A stretch of DNA of 46,470 nt from positions 1 through 46,470 of the forward strand of contig NZ_QLSU01000053.1 in the NCBI RefSeq assembly GCF_003268775.1, written 5' to 3'. Source of the DNA: Paraburkholderia unamae (GTDB lineage: Bacteria > Pseudomonadota > Gammaproteobacteria > Burkholderiales > Burkholderiaceae). A program made the position numbers and the translations under genes. Positions 17,053 through 26,275 of this stretch are shown one piece after another. The stretch's first letter is position 1, and each line of letters opens with the position of its first letter. A model generated the notes under the pieces. The model made no database searches. It saw nothing but the letters and a program-made list of their open reading frames with translations, and was not told the origin of the DNA.

Positions 17053-18795
17053 TCAGCACGCGACTTGCGACGCACACCACTTCCGCCACAGCTCGCGCAA
17101 GGCATTCTCCAGATGCCGCGTAAACCGCACGCCATCGACAAGAGGCGACCTTTCGACCGTGCGACGCAGGTTTGCACGCAGATTCGCAAGACGTTCGAGA
17201 TCACCCGCCAGCCGCGTAACGATCTGCACATACTGCATGTCGTCCTGCGCAATCAGCTCGCCCAGCCCGAGATTCTCGAGAATACTGCGTCCCGCCCTGG
17301 AACAAGTCCCGCCCCCCACGCGCGTGGGTGTCGGCACGCCCATCCATGCCGCATCGAGACTTGTCGTATAGCCATGGTAGGGATAGGTTTCGAGTCCGAT
17401 ATCGATACGATTGTATGTAGAAAGATAGACGGATCTTGCCTGACGCTCGACGAACTCGATACGCGAAACGTCAATGCCATGCAAAGCGATACGACGTTTC
17501 AACGGCTCACGCCAGCCCGTGGGGGCGAACTGAATGAGTCGCGCCGAGGGAATGGCGGCAAGCACACGCGCCCATAGCGTTAGCGTGTGATCGGTTAGCT
17601 TGCGGGGCGTTGCCAGGCATCCAAAGGTAATGTTGCCGTTCTTTCTAGCCGGCAAAGGCCCAATGGTCGGAATCGTCTTTCCCAGGCCCAGACGAGGATC
17701 GAAGCAGGCAAATGTCTGCGGGAGACGGACAAGCGTCTCGCTGTAGCGATCGAGCGTGCAGGTCGCGTCGGGTAAGTCGAGAAAGGGGTCCGTCAATCGA
17801 TACTGGATCGATTGCAATCCCGTCGTTCCCATATATCCGAGCCACTGTATCTGGATCGGCGCCGGGCGACAAGCGAATGCGAGGAGACGACTACCCTTCA
17901 AATGAAGGTTCAAGTCGATGAGGATGTCGATTTCATCTGCGCGGATCAGGTCGGCCAGTTGAGCGTCTGGCAGATGGCGGACATCGCGCCACACGTCGAC
18001 GAGCTTCATCATTTGCCGCGTGGTTTCGTCAGGCGTCGTGACCACGGAGTAGCATACGACTTCGAATGCCGCGCGATCGCGATGGACAAGAACGGGCATG
18101 AGGAACTGCGCAAGTGCGTGCCCTCTGAAGTCGGGCGATACATAGCCCAGCCTCAATCGCCGTCCTGGCGAGCGCTCATTGCGATGAGGCACGGCATGCG
18201 TGATCAACGGCGCTTCGTGGAGGGACGCAAACGCCAGACACTCTTTCAGAATGATGCCAGGGTCTTCCGCGCAAAGACACAGTGCGACAATCAGACTTTG
18301 ATGGACTGCTGCGTCATACGGCGCCAACGTCTTCGCCAGCCGCAGCATTTGAACGCCTTCTTCCACTGCGCCCACTGCCAGCAGGACATCGCTTAGTCCC
18401 AGGTGCGCTTCAACGGACTCCGGCTTGATGCGCAAAGCTCGACCGAACGCGACCTGTGCTTCGTCAATGCGTTCGAGGAAACCGAGCAAGCCGCCAAGCA
18501 GCATGTACGCCCGATAGTCGTCACCGTGTTCGGCTAACGCGCGCTGAAGCACGCTGACCGCTTCATCAAGGCGGCCATCGGCTGTAATCACGTTGATGAG
18601 GCTTACGAGGGCGTCTTCCGATCGTGGCGCGAGTTTGAACGCCTGACGTAATGAGGACTCGGCTTCAACCATGCGGCCACGGCTGCGCAGAAAATTTCCG
18701 AGTTCATGATGCGCCTGTGCGTCAAATGGATTCGCCTCCAACGCACTGCGAAGCGCCGATTCAAGAGCCAGAGAATTGCTTTCTTCCGTCAGCAT
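17053..18795 (-). CDS. TPR/O-GlcNAc transferase (SPINDLY)-like glycosyltransferase
   Basis: Protein of 580 residues. TPR repeats fill about residues 15-185 (for example ANPFDAQAHHELGNFLRSRG and AFGRALRIKPESVEAHLGLS). A C-terminal UDP-sugar transferase domain of the OGT/SPINDLY type follows, recognisable from LRLGYVSPDFRGHALAQF, IQIQWLGYMGTTG, FGCLATPRKLTDHTL and ETYPYHGYTTSLDAAWMG. Such bacterial enzymes O-glycosylate proteins, often adhesins or flagellins, in the cytoplasm. The remnant of a large surface protein lies just upstream on the same strand (19062-19686) and could be the former acceptor. The start at 18795 lacks a clear ribosome site, so it is uncertain. Confidence 0.88.
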   Translation of the reverse strand: MLTEESNSLALESALRSALEANPFDAQAHHELGNFLRSRGRMVEAESSLRQAFKLAPRSEDALVSLINVITADGRLDEAVSVLQRALAEHGDDYRAYMLLGGLLGFLERIDEAQVAFGRALRIKPESVEAHLGLSDVLLAVGAVEEGVQMLRLAKTLAPYDAAVHQSLIVALCLCAEDPGIILKECLAFASLHEAPLITHAVPHRNERSPGRRLRLGYVSPDFRGHALAQFLMPVLVHRDRAAFEVVCYSVVTTPDETTRQMMKLVDVWRDVRHLPDAQLADLIRADEIDILIDLNLHLKGSRLLAFACRPAPIQIQWLGYMGTTGLQSIQYRLTDPFLDLPDATCTLDRYSETLVRLPQTFACFDPRLGLGKTIPTIGPLPARKNGNITFGCLATPRKLTDHTLTLWARVLAAIPSARLIQFAPTGWREPLKRRIALHGIDVSRIEFVERQARSVYLSTYNRIDIGLETYPYHGYTTSLDAAWMGVPTPTRVGGGTCSRAGRSILENLGLGELIAQDDMQYVQIVTRLAGDLERLANLRANLRRTVERSPLVDGVRFTRHLENALRELWRKWCASQVAC

Positions 18796-19016
18796 ATCGA
18801 TTGCTTTGCTTTGACAACGACAGCACATCGACGGTAGCTGAATTCCATGGCTGTCGTGTCGTGCCGGATGCTGCGCGGTTCCTGGAACCGGGGATCGGGC
18901 GCCAGCTTGTTGTGCTGGCAAATTTCCCCCGTTCCTGCCATCAGGCTCATATGCATGAAACACCTTTGCAAACCTGAAACTCGCGAAAGCGCGCAGCATA
19001 CTTCGCGTTCATTCTC

Positions 19017-19052
19017 TATCGTGACCTATGTCTCTATCCGTAGTTCACGATA
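19017..19052. other. Inverted repeat just after the surface-protein remnant
   Basis: TATCGTGA (19017-19024) and TCACGATA (19045-19052) form a perfect 8-bp stem with a 20-base loop, starting 9 bp beyond the remnant's stop codon. There is no T run on the minus strand, so a terminator role is doubtful. Confidence 0.3.
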
Positions 19053-19061
19053 ATGCACGCA

Positions 19062-19686
19062 TCAGTGGTATGACGAGGCAAACAACGTCGGCTGTGTAGC
19101 GGTCTGTGCCAGAGGCGCCGTTGAAACGCCTGCACCCGAAGCCCCCGCGTAGGCGGCCATGGCGGAAACCATCTGATTCAAGGAGCTCTGCGCCATCAAA
19201 CTACCGTCCGCCGCTGCGGTAACGTTGGAAATGGTAACAGCGTTTCCGTCGAATGAGGATCTGTTGGCCCCCCCAACCAGAATCGCACGGTTAGACGTAC
19301 CCGTCATTGTAAGCATTGCGGCCGACGCGACGTTAAAGATGGCATTGTTCATGTTGACAATCGTTCCGTACGGCACCACCGCCACCGGGTGGAGATTGCC
19401 CGCTGCGTGCGTCAAGTCTGAATCCAACAATGTTACCGATGTTTGATTACCCAACGCGTCGACGTACGTTAGCGATTCGCCGGAGCCAACGCCGCCGATC
19501 GTCACCACGTTACCGTTACCGAGTTGCACGGTCGCAGCACTATCGATCAACGTGACGGACTTCGTATCCGCGCTACCGGTCAGTCGTCACACTACCCGTG
19601 CTCGTCGTAACCGATGGATTTTCCGATATCGATCCCCGCGCTGACCTACTCAACCCGCGCGTGGCATTGCCACTGGTGGCGTACCG
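19062..19686 (-). pseudogene. C-terminal remnant of a large secreted surface protein
   Basis: One frame (19062-19586) encodes a low-charge beta-rich tail with VTIGGVGSGESLTYVDALG, VTLLDSDLTHAAG and a C-terminus resembling those of large type-I-secreted or adhesin-like proteins (LNQMVSAMAAYAG, then ATQPTLFASSYH). A second frame just upstream (down to 19573) reads SISENPSVTTSTGSVTT. The two would join smoothly as ...SVTT-TGSADTKSV... if one base near 19578-19583 were absent, so a single-base frameshift is likely. Nothing of the long repeat body expected of such a protein remains; beyond 19686 the sequence is unrelated. Family identity is tentative, loss of the rest is clear. Confidence 0.6.
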
Positions 19687-19858
19687 TCATGAAAGAGCTG
19701 GCTGATCTGCCCGCGCAGTTCAGGCGAATCTCCTCGTGATGCGGCGATCATCGCGTCGAAGACTTGTTGTCGCTGTGGCGGGTTGCTCCAAGTCGGTGCC
19801 CATGTCCTCACCTTGACCGGGCGCCCAGGCAGCACGCGCACACACCTCTTCCTGATAT

Positions 19859-21637
19859 TCAGATCTCGCGCGCCGGCCGAAAACGCTCCGCGGACTCTGT
19901 GCAGCCGAACTCGGTACACCACCGCCTATACTCTTCACGCCCTCCGCGCCCCTTGAATATGGGACTCCACATGAATAGACGACCATAAATCTGGCAACGA
20001 AATCGCCCACTCCTGATGTCGGAATCGCGAAAGAGGTCGGACTTGAGTCTATCGAAACTGTCATGCGTTGACTCCATCCGCATGCCGCCATCCGATGGAC
20101 TATCAAACACCATTGACTGCGCCTCGCATCCTGCGTCGCGTCGCGACCATACCGGGCCACTGTCGCCGGCTCGACCGGGTTCGCCAATCGCTGAGAACCG
20201 TGCCCAGAAGTCGCCCATCGCCTCGGCCACACGCTCCCGTCCCGCGCGATTGCCCTTCGTTGCACTGCGGAACAAATCGAACTCTCCAACCGAATCACGC
20301 ATCGCAAACGCGATCTCCAGCCCGTGATTCGCGCCGAGCATCAGATCGGGCCGTATCACCGGAATTCTCGGATACTCATCCCAATCGAAGCGATACGTCC
20401 AGACATCGGCGTGCCCACCCGCCAGGACGGCATCCGCGACCTCGTCCACCCCTTGAATCCTCCAGGCACGCGACATGTAGTGCGCTTCCTTGAGGTAGGC
20501 CGAACGCTTGCGCAGCACGGGCACGCCACAGAACATCCTGGCATGTTCAGGCGCCGTGGCCATGAAGGTCTTGTATTCGTCGCGATTCGCGCCAACGATG
20601 AGCGGCACGCGATTCCAGCAGCCCGTGCGCAGCATGTCGACGACCTTCGCCTTGGGGAGCACCTGGCCGTCGCGTATTGGCCGCGGCCCGAGGTAAATGC
20701 CCGCGCTCCCCGGCGTGCAAACCTCCAGCAACTGACGAGTTGTGCGCTCCAGGAGAAACGCTCGCAGCCCCTCGTCGCCCATCTCCTCGACGCGCTTCTT
20801 CGCGCCCGCGCGGTCCTTTGCTTGACCTGCGGCGATCAAGAGGCGCGCCGTCACCTCCCATGCGCTATTGGCATCGCCCGGCTCGGGGTCGTCGGTCCAG
20901 TGCGTAGCCGCCTCGGGCGTAGCGTCCAGCATGGCGGGCGACTGCGCAATGGCGCGATGAAAAAGACCGGCGGCGAGCGGCGACGCAAGCATGTTCAAAA
21001 CCTGCAACCCGCCGGCCGATTCTCCGAATATCGTCACGCAATCCGGATCGCCGCCAAACACGGCGATATTGCTCTGTACCCAGCGAAGCGCGGCAATCAC
21101 ATCCAGCGTGCCGAAGTTCCCCGATCTGTCTTCCCCGCTCGATGATTCGTCGAACAAGGCGGGATGACGAAACCAGCCCAGCACGCCCAGCCGATAGTTG
21201 AACGTCACGACAACCGCATTATCGTGAATGGCATAGTTCCGCGCGATATCGTATGGCGCGGAACTACCGACCGCCATGCCTCCACCATAAATCCAGACCA
21301 TCACCGGCAGGCGCCGCTCGCGCGCTTCGTCGCCCGCCATGGCCGGCGCGAACACGTTCAGCGTCAGGCAGTCTTCGTCGCCAACGATCTGGCCACGCGA
21401 TTGGGTCTCCTTGATGCCAGCCAGCAGATCGGCGTATTGCGGCGGCATGGCGCCATGCGAGCCCGCCGCGAAGGTCCCTTGCCAGGGCAGCGGCGGGCGC
21501 GGGGCCTTCCAGCGTAGCGGGCCGACCGGCGGCTGCGCGTAGGGGATGCCGCGCCAGGCATGAATGCCCGGCCGTTCGCGCACACCGACGACTTCGCCCG
21601 CATCGATCCGGCGGCGAGATTCTTGTTCGAATACCAT
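19859..21637 (-). CDS. Type-B carboxylesterase with extended C-terminus
   Basis: Alpha/beta hydrolase of 592 residues that hydrolyses carboxylic esters. Family signs are RGIPYAQPPVGPLRWKAP, the EDCLTLNVF block, the oxyanion hole WIYGGGM and the nucleophile Ser207 in FGESAGG. There is no clear signal peptide, so it is probably cytoplasmic. The homologous fold should end near residue 537 (after MVFDSPSDGG); the last 55 residues, Arg/Cys-rich and unlike the family, look like read-through into foreign DNA next to the surface-protein remnant. It is the last gene of the cluster that includes the porin, GMC oxidoreductase and benzaldehyde dehydrogenase genes, and may supply them with an aryl alcohol. 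Confidence 0.9.
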   Translation of the reverse strand: MVFEQESRRRIDAGEVVGVRERPGIHAWRGIPYAQPPVGPLRWKAPRPPLPWQGTFAAGSHGAMPPQYADLLAGIKETQSRGQIVGDEDCLTLNVFAPAMAGDEARERRLPVMVWIYGGGMAVGSSAPYDIARNYAIHDNAVVVTFNYRLGVLGWFRHPALFDESSSGEDRSGNFGTLDVIAALRWVQSNIAVFGGDPDCVTIFGESAGGLQVLNMLASPLAAGLFHRAIAQSPAMLDATPEAATHWTDDPEPGDANSAWEVTARLLIAAGQAKDRAGAKKRVEEMGDEGLRAFLLERTTRQLLEVCTPGSAGIYLGPRPIRDGQVLPKAKVVDMLRTGCWNRVPLIVGANRDEYKTFMATAPEHARMFCGVPVLRKRSAYLKEAHYMSRAWRIQGVDEVADAVLAGGHADVWTYRFDWDEYPRIPVIRPDLMLGANHGLEIAFAMRDSVGEFDLFRSATKGNRAGRERVAEAMGDFWARFSAIGEPGRAGDSGPVWSRRDAGCEAQSMVFDSPSDGGMRMESTHDSFDRLKSDLFRDSDIRSGRFRCQIYGRLFMWSPIFKGRGGREEYRRWCTEFGCTESAERFRPAREI

Positions 21638-21652
21638 GGACTTCGCCCCTTT

Positions 21653-22729
21653 TCAGAACATGTGGCGAAGGCCGATCGTCACGCCGACCGTATTCCCGGT
21701 AACGCCGTAAAGCGCGTTATTCACGGCAAGCCCCGTATTCATCTTGCCGTGATTGTTCACGAAGCCCACTTGCGTATACACGGCGCTGCGCTTCGACAGG
21801 AGATACTGCGCGCCGACAGCGGCGAGAATGGAATGGTTCGTCGTCTCGTTGCGATCGCTCGTCCAGTAAACGCCGCCGTCAACAATAAGCTGCGGCAAGA
21901 CGAAATACTGCATGCCGCCACTCACGACGTAATTATTGAACGATCCGGCTACCTTGTAATTGACCACGGAGGCCGAGGTCGTGAGTGAGCCGAAGTGGTA
22001 GGAAATCCCCAACAAGCGCCCAATAAAGGCCACGTTGGTGGGAGGAACGGTCGACACGGTCCCCCCTGCATTGCCGTCATAGAAGGCGGCGGCGGCGGTC
22101 AGCGAGCCATTCTGGTAAATCAGGCTGGCGCCGTACTGGCGCCCCGCCTGGAAGTCGCCCGCCTGACCGCCCATCGCGAGCATCACGCTGCCCTGAAGGC
22201 CCCACAAGTTCGGGCTCGTGTACGAGATCGCGTTCGAATTGAAAATGCTGGTGCCGAGCACATTGTCGATATACGTGACCAGCCCGCTGCCGAACATCGA
22301 ATAGCCGCGCGCGTCAGTGGCGTAGCCTGCGTTGAAGAGCGGCGAGAACTGCACCCCGGCCTTCAGTTCCCCATAAGGGCTCGCCAGCGACACCCAGGCC
22401 TGCCGCCCGAACAGATTGCCGTTGGAATTGCCAAAGCCGCCGTTGGTGAGGTCGATCCCGCTTTCCAGTTTGAATTTCGTCTGGAATCCTCCGCCCAGAT
22501 CTTCGGTTCCGGAAAGACCGAACAAACTCGGATAGCTTCCGCTATTGAGCAGCGAATACTGCGAGCCCGCATTGGCTCCGGTTTGCGGATTCAGCGACTT
22601 GCTCGTATACAGCAAAGCCGTATCGGCAATGCCATAAAGCGTGACGCTGCTTTGCGCGTGTACTTCGTTCGCAAGAAGAAACCCGGTCGCAAGAAGACTC
22701 ATGCTCACGACCTTCCTGACTTCGCCCAT
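21653..22729 (-). CDS. Outer-membrane porin (Burkholderiales general porin family)
   Basis: Porin of 358 residues with a signal peptide (about 1-25, ending NEVHA) and mature start QSSVTLYGIADT, the signature of OmpC-like trimeric porins in Burkholderiales. It ends in GLRHMF with the terminal Phe needed for outer-membrane insertion. The start at 22729 is preferred because GGAG stands 8 bases upstream; an ATG six codons earlier has no such site. It is placed between the GMC oxidoreductase and esterase genes on the same strand, so it may admit the substrate of that pathway. Confidence 0.93.
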   Translation of the reverse strand: MGEVRKVVSMSLLATGFLLANEVHAQSSVTLYGIADTALLYTSKSLNPQTGANAGSQYSLLNSGSYPSLFGLSGTEDLGGGFQTKFKLESGIDLTNGGFGNSNGNLFGRQAWVSLASPYGELKAGVQFSPLFNAGYATDARGYSMFGSGLVTYIDNVLGTSIFNSNAISYTSPNLWGLQGSVMLAMGGQAGDFQAGRQYGASLIYQNGSLTAAAAFYDGNAGGTVSTVPPTNVAFIGRLLGISYHFGSLTTSASVVNYKVAGSFNNYVVSGGMQYFVLPQLIVDGGVYWTSDRNETTNHSILAAVGAQYLLSKRSAVYTQVGFVNNHGKMNTGLAVNNALYGVTGNTVGVTIGLRHMF

Positions 22730-22771
22730 TTTTTTGTCTCCAACCATATAGTTATACTAATTTTATTTTTC

Positions 22772-22793
22772 GAAGGGATAGCTTCATCCCTTC
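22772..22793. other. Perfect hairpin between the GMC oxidoreductase and porin genes
   Basis: GAAGGGAT (22772-22779) and ATCCCTTC (22786-22793) form an 8-bp stem with a six-base loop. Read on the minus strand it is followed by an A-rich, not T-rich, run, so it is more likely an mRNA processing or stability element, or an operator, than a Rho-independent terminator. Confidence 0.4.
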
Positions 22794-22820
22794 CTGCACC
22801 TACGATCCACTCATCCCTGG

Positions 22821-24551
22821 CTAACCGGCATTGACGATCTGGACAAGGCGTTCGCCAATGATCACGCTCGGCGCCATCGTGTTGCCCGTTGTGAGGTTGG
22901 GCATGACCGAAGCGTCCGCAATGCGCAGCCCGCGCACGCCTCTCACCCGCAGCTTCGAGTCGACAACGCTGGCTTGATCGCTGCCCATCGCGCAACTACC
23001 GACAAGATGGAAGTAGGTGCCCGTGGCGTTGCGCACGAAGTCCTGCATCGCGGCGCCGGTGAGCGCGCCGGGCATGACTTCGCGCTTCACGTATTCCGAC
23101 ATTTCGGCCGAGTTGCCGATTTCACGGCACAAATCGACACAACGGACCAGTGCGGCCAGGTCTTCCGGCTCAGCCAGATAATTCGGATCGACCTTCGCCA
23201 TCTTGCGGTAATCGTTCGATACGAGCGTGACCTGCCCGCGGCTTTTGGGCTGCACGAGACCCGGCGAGAGCGTCCACGCATTCTTTGGCACGTCGAAGCG
23301 CTTTGCGTTCGTGTCGGTGACGAACGGCACTTCGATCTGAAACGGCTGGAGGTCGGGCGCCTTCAGGCGGTCGTCGCTTTTGGTGAAGAACGTACACTCC
23401 GCCAGATTGTTTTTTGGCGGCGTCACCTTCTTGTATTCCCAAACGCAGCCACCGAGCAGAATGTGGTCGCGCAAATTCCGGCCGACATTCGGCGAATTCA
23501 CGGTGGCCTTGATGTCAAGCGCCGCGAGATCGCTGGCATTGCCAATGCCGGAGAGCATCAGGATTTTCGGCGTGCCCACCGTGCCGGCGGAAAGAACGAT
23601 TTCCTTGCCGCTTTCAATACGTTTTTCCCGGCCTTCATACACGAGCCGGATCGCTTTCGCCTCGTCGCCGGCCAGTTCCAGTTTCACGACCGTCGCGCCC
23701 GTGAGCACCGTGAGGTTCGGGCGCTGCAAGGCAGGATGCAGGTAGGCCGCGGCGATGGTATGACGACGCCCATCCTTGATGAGCGCCTGGGCAATCCCGC
23801 ACCCGCCGGCCTCTTCCATCGTCTTTCCGTTCAGGTCGTCCGAAGCGGGAATGCCGGCCTTTGCCGCCGCCGCGACGAGCGCTGGCGCCACCGGATTCGG
23901 GTCGCGCAACCGCTCGACGAAGACTTCGCCGCCCTTGCCGCGCCACGGCGAAGGTGCGCCTTGCCAGTCTTCGATACGGCGATAAATCGACAAAACCGAA
24001 TCGTAATTCCACGCGGCGTCGCCCGTGATCCCGGCCCACTCGTCATAGTTCGCCTTGTGGCCGCGCGCCCAGACCATCACGTTGATCGCGCTGCCACCGC
24101 CAATTCCGCGCCCCATCGGCAGCGGTATCGTGCGCCCATTGCAGTGGGCCGCGTCGGCGTACTCGTAGACGAAACTGCGAGGCGTGCCGATGTTGGTGGG
24201 CCACAAACTCGGGTCCAGCACGCTTTTTTCTTCGTTCCAGCCGCCCTCTTCCACCAAGAGAACGCTCACATGCGGATTCTCCGAAAGGCGCGAAGCCACG
24301 ACACAACCCGACGAGCCCGCCCCCACGACGACATAGTCGTAGCGGGCCTTCAGATTCTTGACGTTGCGCTGTTGGGTGCTCACCGCTTTTTCGGCTTCGT
24401 TGGCGAAACTCACCGCCGAGACCGCCGACATGCCCGCAGCCGCGGCAAAGCGCATGAAGTCGCGGCGGGACATTTTCCCGCGCATCAGCGCATCTTCCGC
24501 GAGGGAAAGCTGCTCTCCGGCAGCGGTATAAGGATGCTTCTGGGAAGCCAT
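22821..24551 (-). CDS. GMC-family FAD-dependent alcohol oxidoreductase, Tat-exported
   Basis: Flavoprotein of 576 residues. A twin-arginine signal (MSRRDFMRF then an Ala-rich stretch) begins about residue 27. The FAD-binding block DYVVVGAGSSGCVVASRLSE and the GMC signature around PMGRGIGGGSAINVMVWARG follow. The likely catalytic His is in GTYFHLVGSCAMG, with the C-terminal Asn in TGNTMAPSV. GMC enzymes oxidise alcohols, including aryl alcohols and choline. The next gene upstream is a benzaldehyde dehydrogenase, so oxidation of a benzyl-type alcohol to its aldehyde is a reasonable inference. The cluster has no cytochrome or small subunit gene. GGAG precedes the start. Confidence 0.9.
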   Translation of the reverse strand: MASQKHPYTAAGEQLSLAEDALMRGKMSRRDFMRFAAAAGMSAVSAVSFANEAEKAVSTQQRNVKNLKARYDYVVVGAGSSGCVVASRLSENPHVSVLLVEEGGWNEEKSVLDPSLWPTNIGTPRSFVYEYADAAHCNGRTIPLPMGRGIGGGSAINVMVWARGHKANYDEWAGITGDAAWNYDSVLSIYRRIEDWQGAPSPWRGKGGEVFVERLRDPNPVAPALVAAAAKAGIPASDDLNGKTMEEAGGCGIAQALIKDGRRHTIAAAYLHPALQRPNLTVLTGATVVKLELAGDEAKAIRLVYEGREKRIESGKEIVLSAGTVGTPKILMLSGIGNASDLAALDIKATVNSPNVGRNLRDHILLGGCVWEYKKVTPPKNNLAECTFFTKSDDRLKAPDLQPFQIEVPFVTDTNAKRFDVPKNAWTLSPGLVQPKSRGQVTLVSNDYRKMAKVDPNYLAEPEDLAALVRCVDLCREIGNSAEMSEYVKREVMPGALTGAAMQDFVRNATGTYFHLVGSCAMGSDQASVVDSKLRVRGVRGLRIADASVMPNLTTGNTMAPSVIIGERLVQIVNAG

Positions 24552-24570
24552 GGTCGTCTCCTGTGATACT

Positions 24571-24595
24571 GCCCGCCGCCGTCCCGGGAGCGGGC
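24571..24595. other. GC hairpin between the benzaldehyde dehydrogenase and GMC genes
   Basis: GCCCGC (24571-24576) and GCGGGC (24590-24595) form a 6-bp stem ahead of the GMC gene. A T-rich run follows only on the plus strand, so for the minus-strand genes it is at best an intercistronic hairpin. Confidence 0.25.
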
Positions 24596-24636
24596 TTTCA
24601 TTATTTAGCTCTGCTTGTTTTCAGCGTGTTATCCGG

Positions 24637-26100
24637 TCAGAACGGATATTCGATCGGAGCGTCCATGGCGCTGATCCATTGCGTCTGCGTGAATTCCTCG
24701 ACATTGGCCGGCCCGCCGAAGCGGCCGCCATTTCCAGAGGCGCCCATGCCCCCAAACGGCACCTGGAACTCGCTGTTCACGGTTTGATCGTTTATGTGGA
24801 TCATGCCGCTCTTCAAGCGTCTGGCCACGCTCATCGCCGCCGACATCGACCCGGAATGAACCGCAGCGGCAAGACCGTATTCGCTCGCGTGAACCAGTTC
24901 GATCGCCTCGTCGACGGAATCGAACAGCGTGACCGGCGCGACGGGGCCGAAGATTTCGTCCTTGAAAGCAGGCATGTGCGGCGTGACGTCAGCCAGCACG
25001 GTGGGCTCGAAGAACCGGCCACGGCGCTGGCCGCCGGCGGCAATCACCGCGCCCATCTCCACGCTGTCGCGCACGATGCGCTCGACGCGCTCCGCCTGGC
25101 GGGCATTGATGAGCGGACCGATATGCACGGGCTCCGTGGCGGGATTGCCCACTGCCAGCTTTCTCGCGCGCGCGGCGAGCTTCGCGACGTAGCTCTCGGC
25201 CACACTGCGGTGAACCAGATGACGACCCGCCTGCATGCAGATTTGCCCCTGGTGCAGGAACGCGCCCCATGCCGCGCACGAAGCGGCTTTGTCGAGATCG
25301 GCGTCGGGCAATACGATGATCGGATTATTGCCGCCCAGTTCGAGCGAGGTCTTCTTCAACATGCGCCCGCAGGTTTCGCCAATCTGCCGGCCAACCGCAG
25401 TCGAGCCCGTAAAGGAAATCATGCCGACGGCCGGGTGGCGCACCACGGCATCGCCCGTTTGCGCGCCGCCTGGCAGCACTTGCAGCACACCGCGCGGCAA
25501 GCCGGCGTCCTCGAACAATTCCGCAATCAAAGCGCCGCCCGTTACGGCGCTTTGCTGATCGGGCTTGAGGACGACGGCATTGCCGAGCGCAATGGCCGGC
25601 GCAACGGAGCGCAAGGCGAGCAGCAGCGGGAAATTCCACGGCGCGATGACGCCGACCACGCCGATCGGCAACCGGCGCCAGGTGTTGGTCCGCCCGGGCA
25701 TGGAAGAGGGAAACAGCGTGCCGGTGGGGTGCATCGGCAGTGCGGCCGCCATGAGCAACTGCTCGTAGCTCGCATCGAGCTCCCACTGGGCCTTGGGAAC
25801 GATCGAGCCGCACTCGCGCACGTTCCAGTAATTGAAGCGCTCCGCGCGGGCCTTGATCAATCGGGCCGCTTCGTGCAGGACCGCTGCGCGCTTGTCGAAC
25901 GTCGTTTCGGCCCACGCGCGTTGCGCGACGACAGCGCGCTCAATGGCGGTGTCGACATCTTCTCGCGACGCGAGGGCGATTGTGCCGATCTGATTGTCCG
26001 TTGCGGGTTCCATCACCGGTGCGGTGGCGCCCGTTCCCTTGACCCATTCACCGAGGAAGATTTTCCCGGTCCACTGCCCTTCGCTGCCTGTACCCGTCAT
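24637..26100 (-). CDS. NAD+-dependent benzaldehyde dehydrogenase (XylC-like)
   Basis: Aldehyde dehydrogenase of 487 residues. The catalytic Cys288 is in HQGQICMQAGRH and the general-base Glu254 in LELGGNNP; the cofactor block is APWNFPLLLALRSVAP and SFTGSTAVGR. Many stretches follow TOL-plasmid XylC closely, such as WNVRECGSI, GTLFPS..PGR and the C-terminal PFGGMGASG..GRFGGPA.. EEFTQ.QWIS, so benzaldehyde or a substituted form is the likely substrate, oxidised to the benzoate. It starts after GGAGACACAC. An AraC regulator gene lies upstream, with a direct repeat in the gap. Confidence 0.92.
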   Translation of the reverse strand: MTGTGSEGQWTGKIFLGEWVKGTGATAPVMEPATDNQIGTIALASREDVDTAIERAVVAQRAWAETTFDKRAAVLHEAARLIKARAERFNYWNVRECGSIVPKAQWELDASYEQLLMAAALPMHPTGTLFPSSMPGRTNTWRRLPIGVVGVIAPWNFPLLLALRSVAPAIALGNAVVLKPDQQSAVTGGALIAELFEDAGLPRGVLQVLPGGAQTGDAVVRHPAVGMISFTGSTAVGRQIGETCGRMLKKTSLELGGNNPIIVLPDADLDKAASCAAWGAFLHQGQICMQAGRHLVHRSVAESYVAKLAARARKLAVGNPATEPVHIGPLINARQAERVERIVRDSVEMGAVIAAGGQRRGRFFEPTVLADVTPHMPAFKDEIFGPVAPVTLFDSVDEAIELVHASEYGLAAAVHSGSMSAAMSVARRLKSGMIHINDQTVNSEFQVPFGGMGASGNGGRFGGPANVEEFTQTQWISAMDAPIEYPF

Positions 26101-26193
26101 GTGTGTCTCCGAATGTCATCGTTAGCGCCGCTGCCCCGCATGATTCGAACGGGCGCCAGCGTGATAATGATGAGTGATTCGGAGCCGCAGAAG

Positions 26194-26230
26194 TTGTCCA
26201 GCACGCGCCAACTCCTTGTCCATGGCGCCA
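26194..26230. promoter_or_regulatory. TTGTCCA direct repeat, candidate AraC-regulator site
   Basis: TTGTCCA occurs at 26194-26200 and 26216-26222, start to start 22 bp, in the 175-bp gap between the AraC regulator gene and the benzaldehyde dehydrogenase gene. Each copy is followed by GCGCCA after four or two bases. Direct repeats about two helical turns apart are typical of AraC/XylS activators. The site lies 94-130 bp upstream of the dehydrogenase start. The assignment to the neighbouring regulator is inferred. Confidence 0.5.
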
Positions 26231-26275
26231 CCGGATTCGCGCAGCCTGCGCGCAGCGTCGTGCCTTTCTCCCGGC

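Noticed and set aside
19062..19550. Reading 19062-19550 as an intact small gene
   Set aside because: It would need a TTG start without a ribosome site, and similar sequence continues upstream in a shifted frame, so a remnant is the better reading.
22772..22793. Hairpin as a Rho-independent terminator for the GMC gene
   Set aside because: The stem is perfect, but the following run on the transcribed strand is A-rich, not U-rich, so I list it only as a hairpin.
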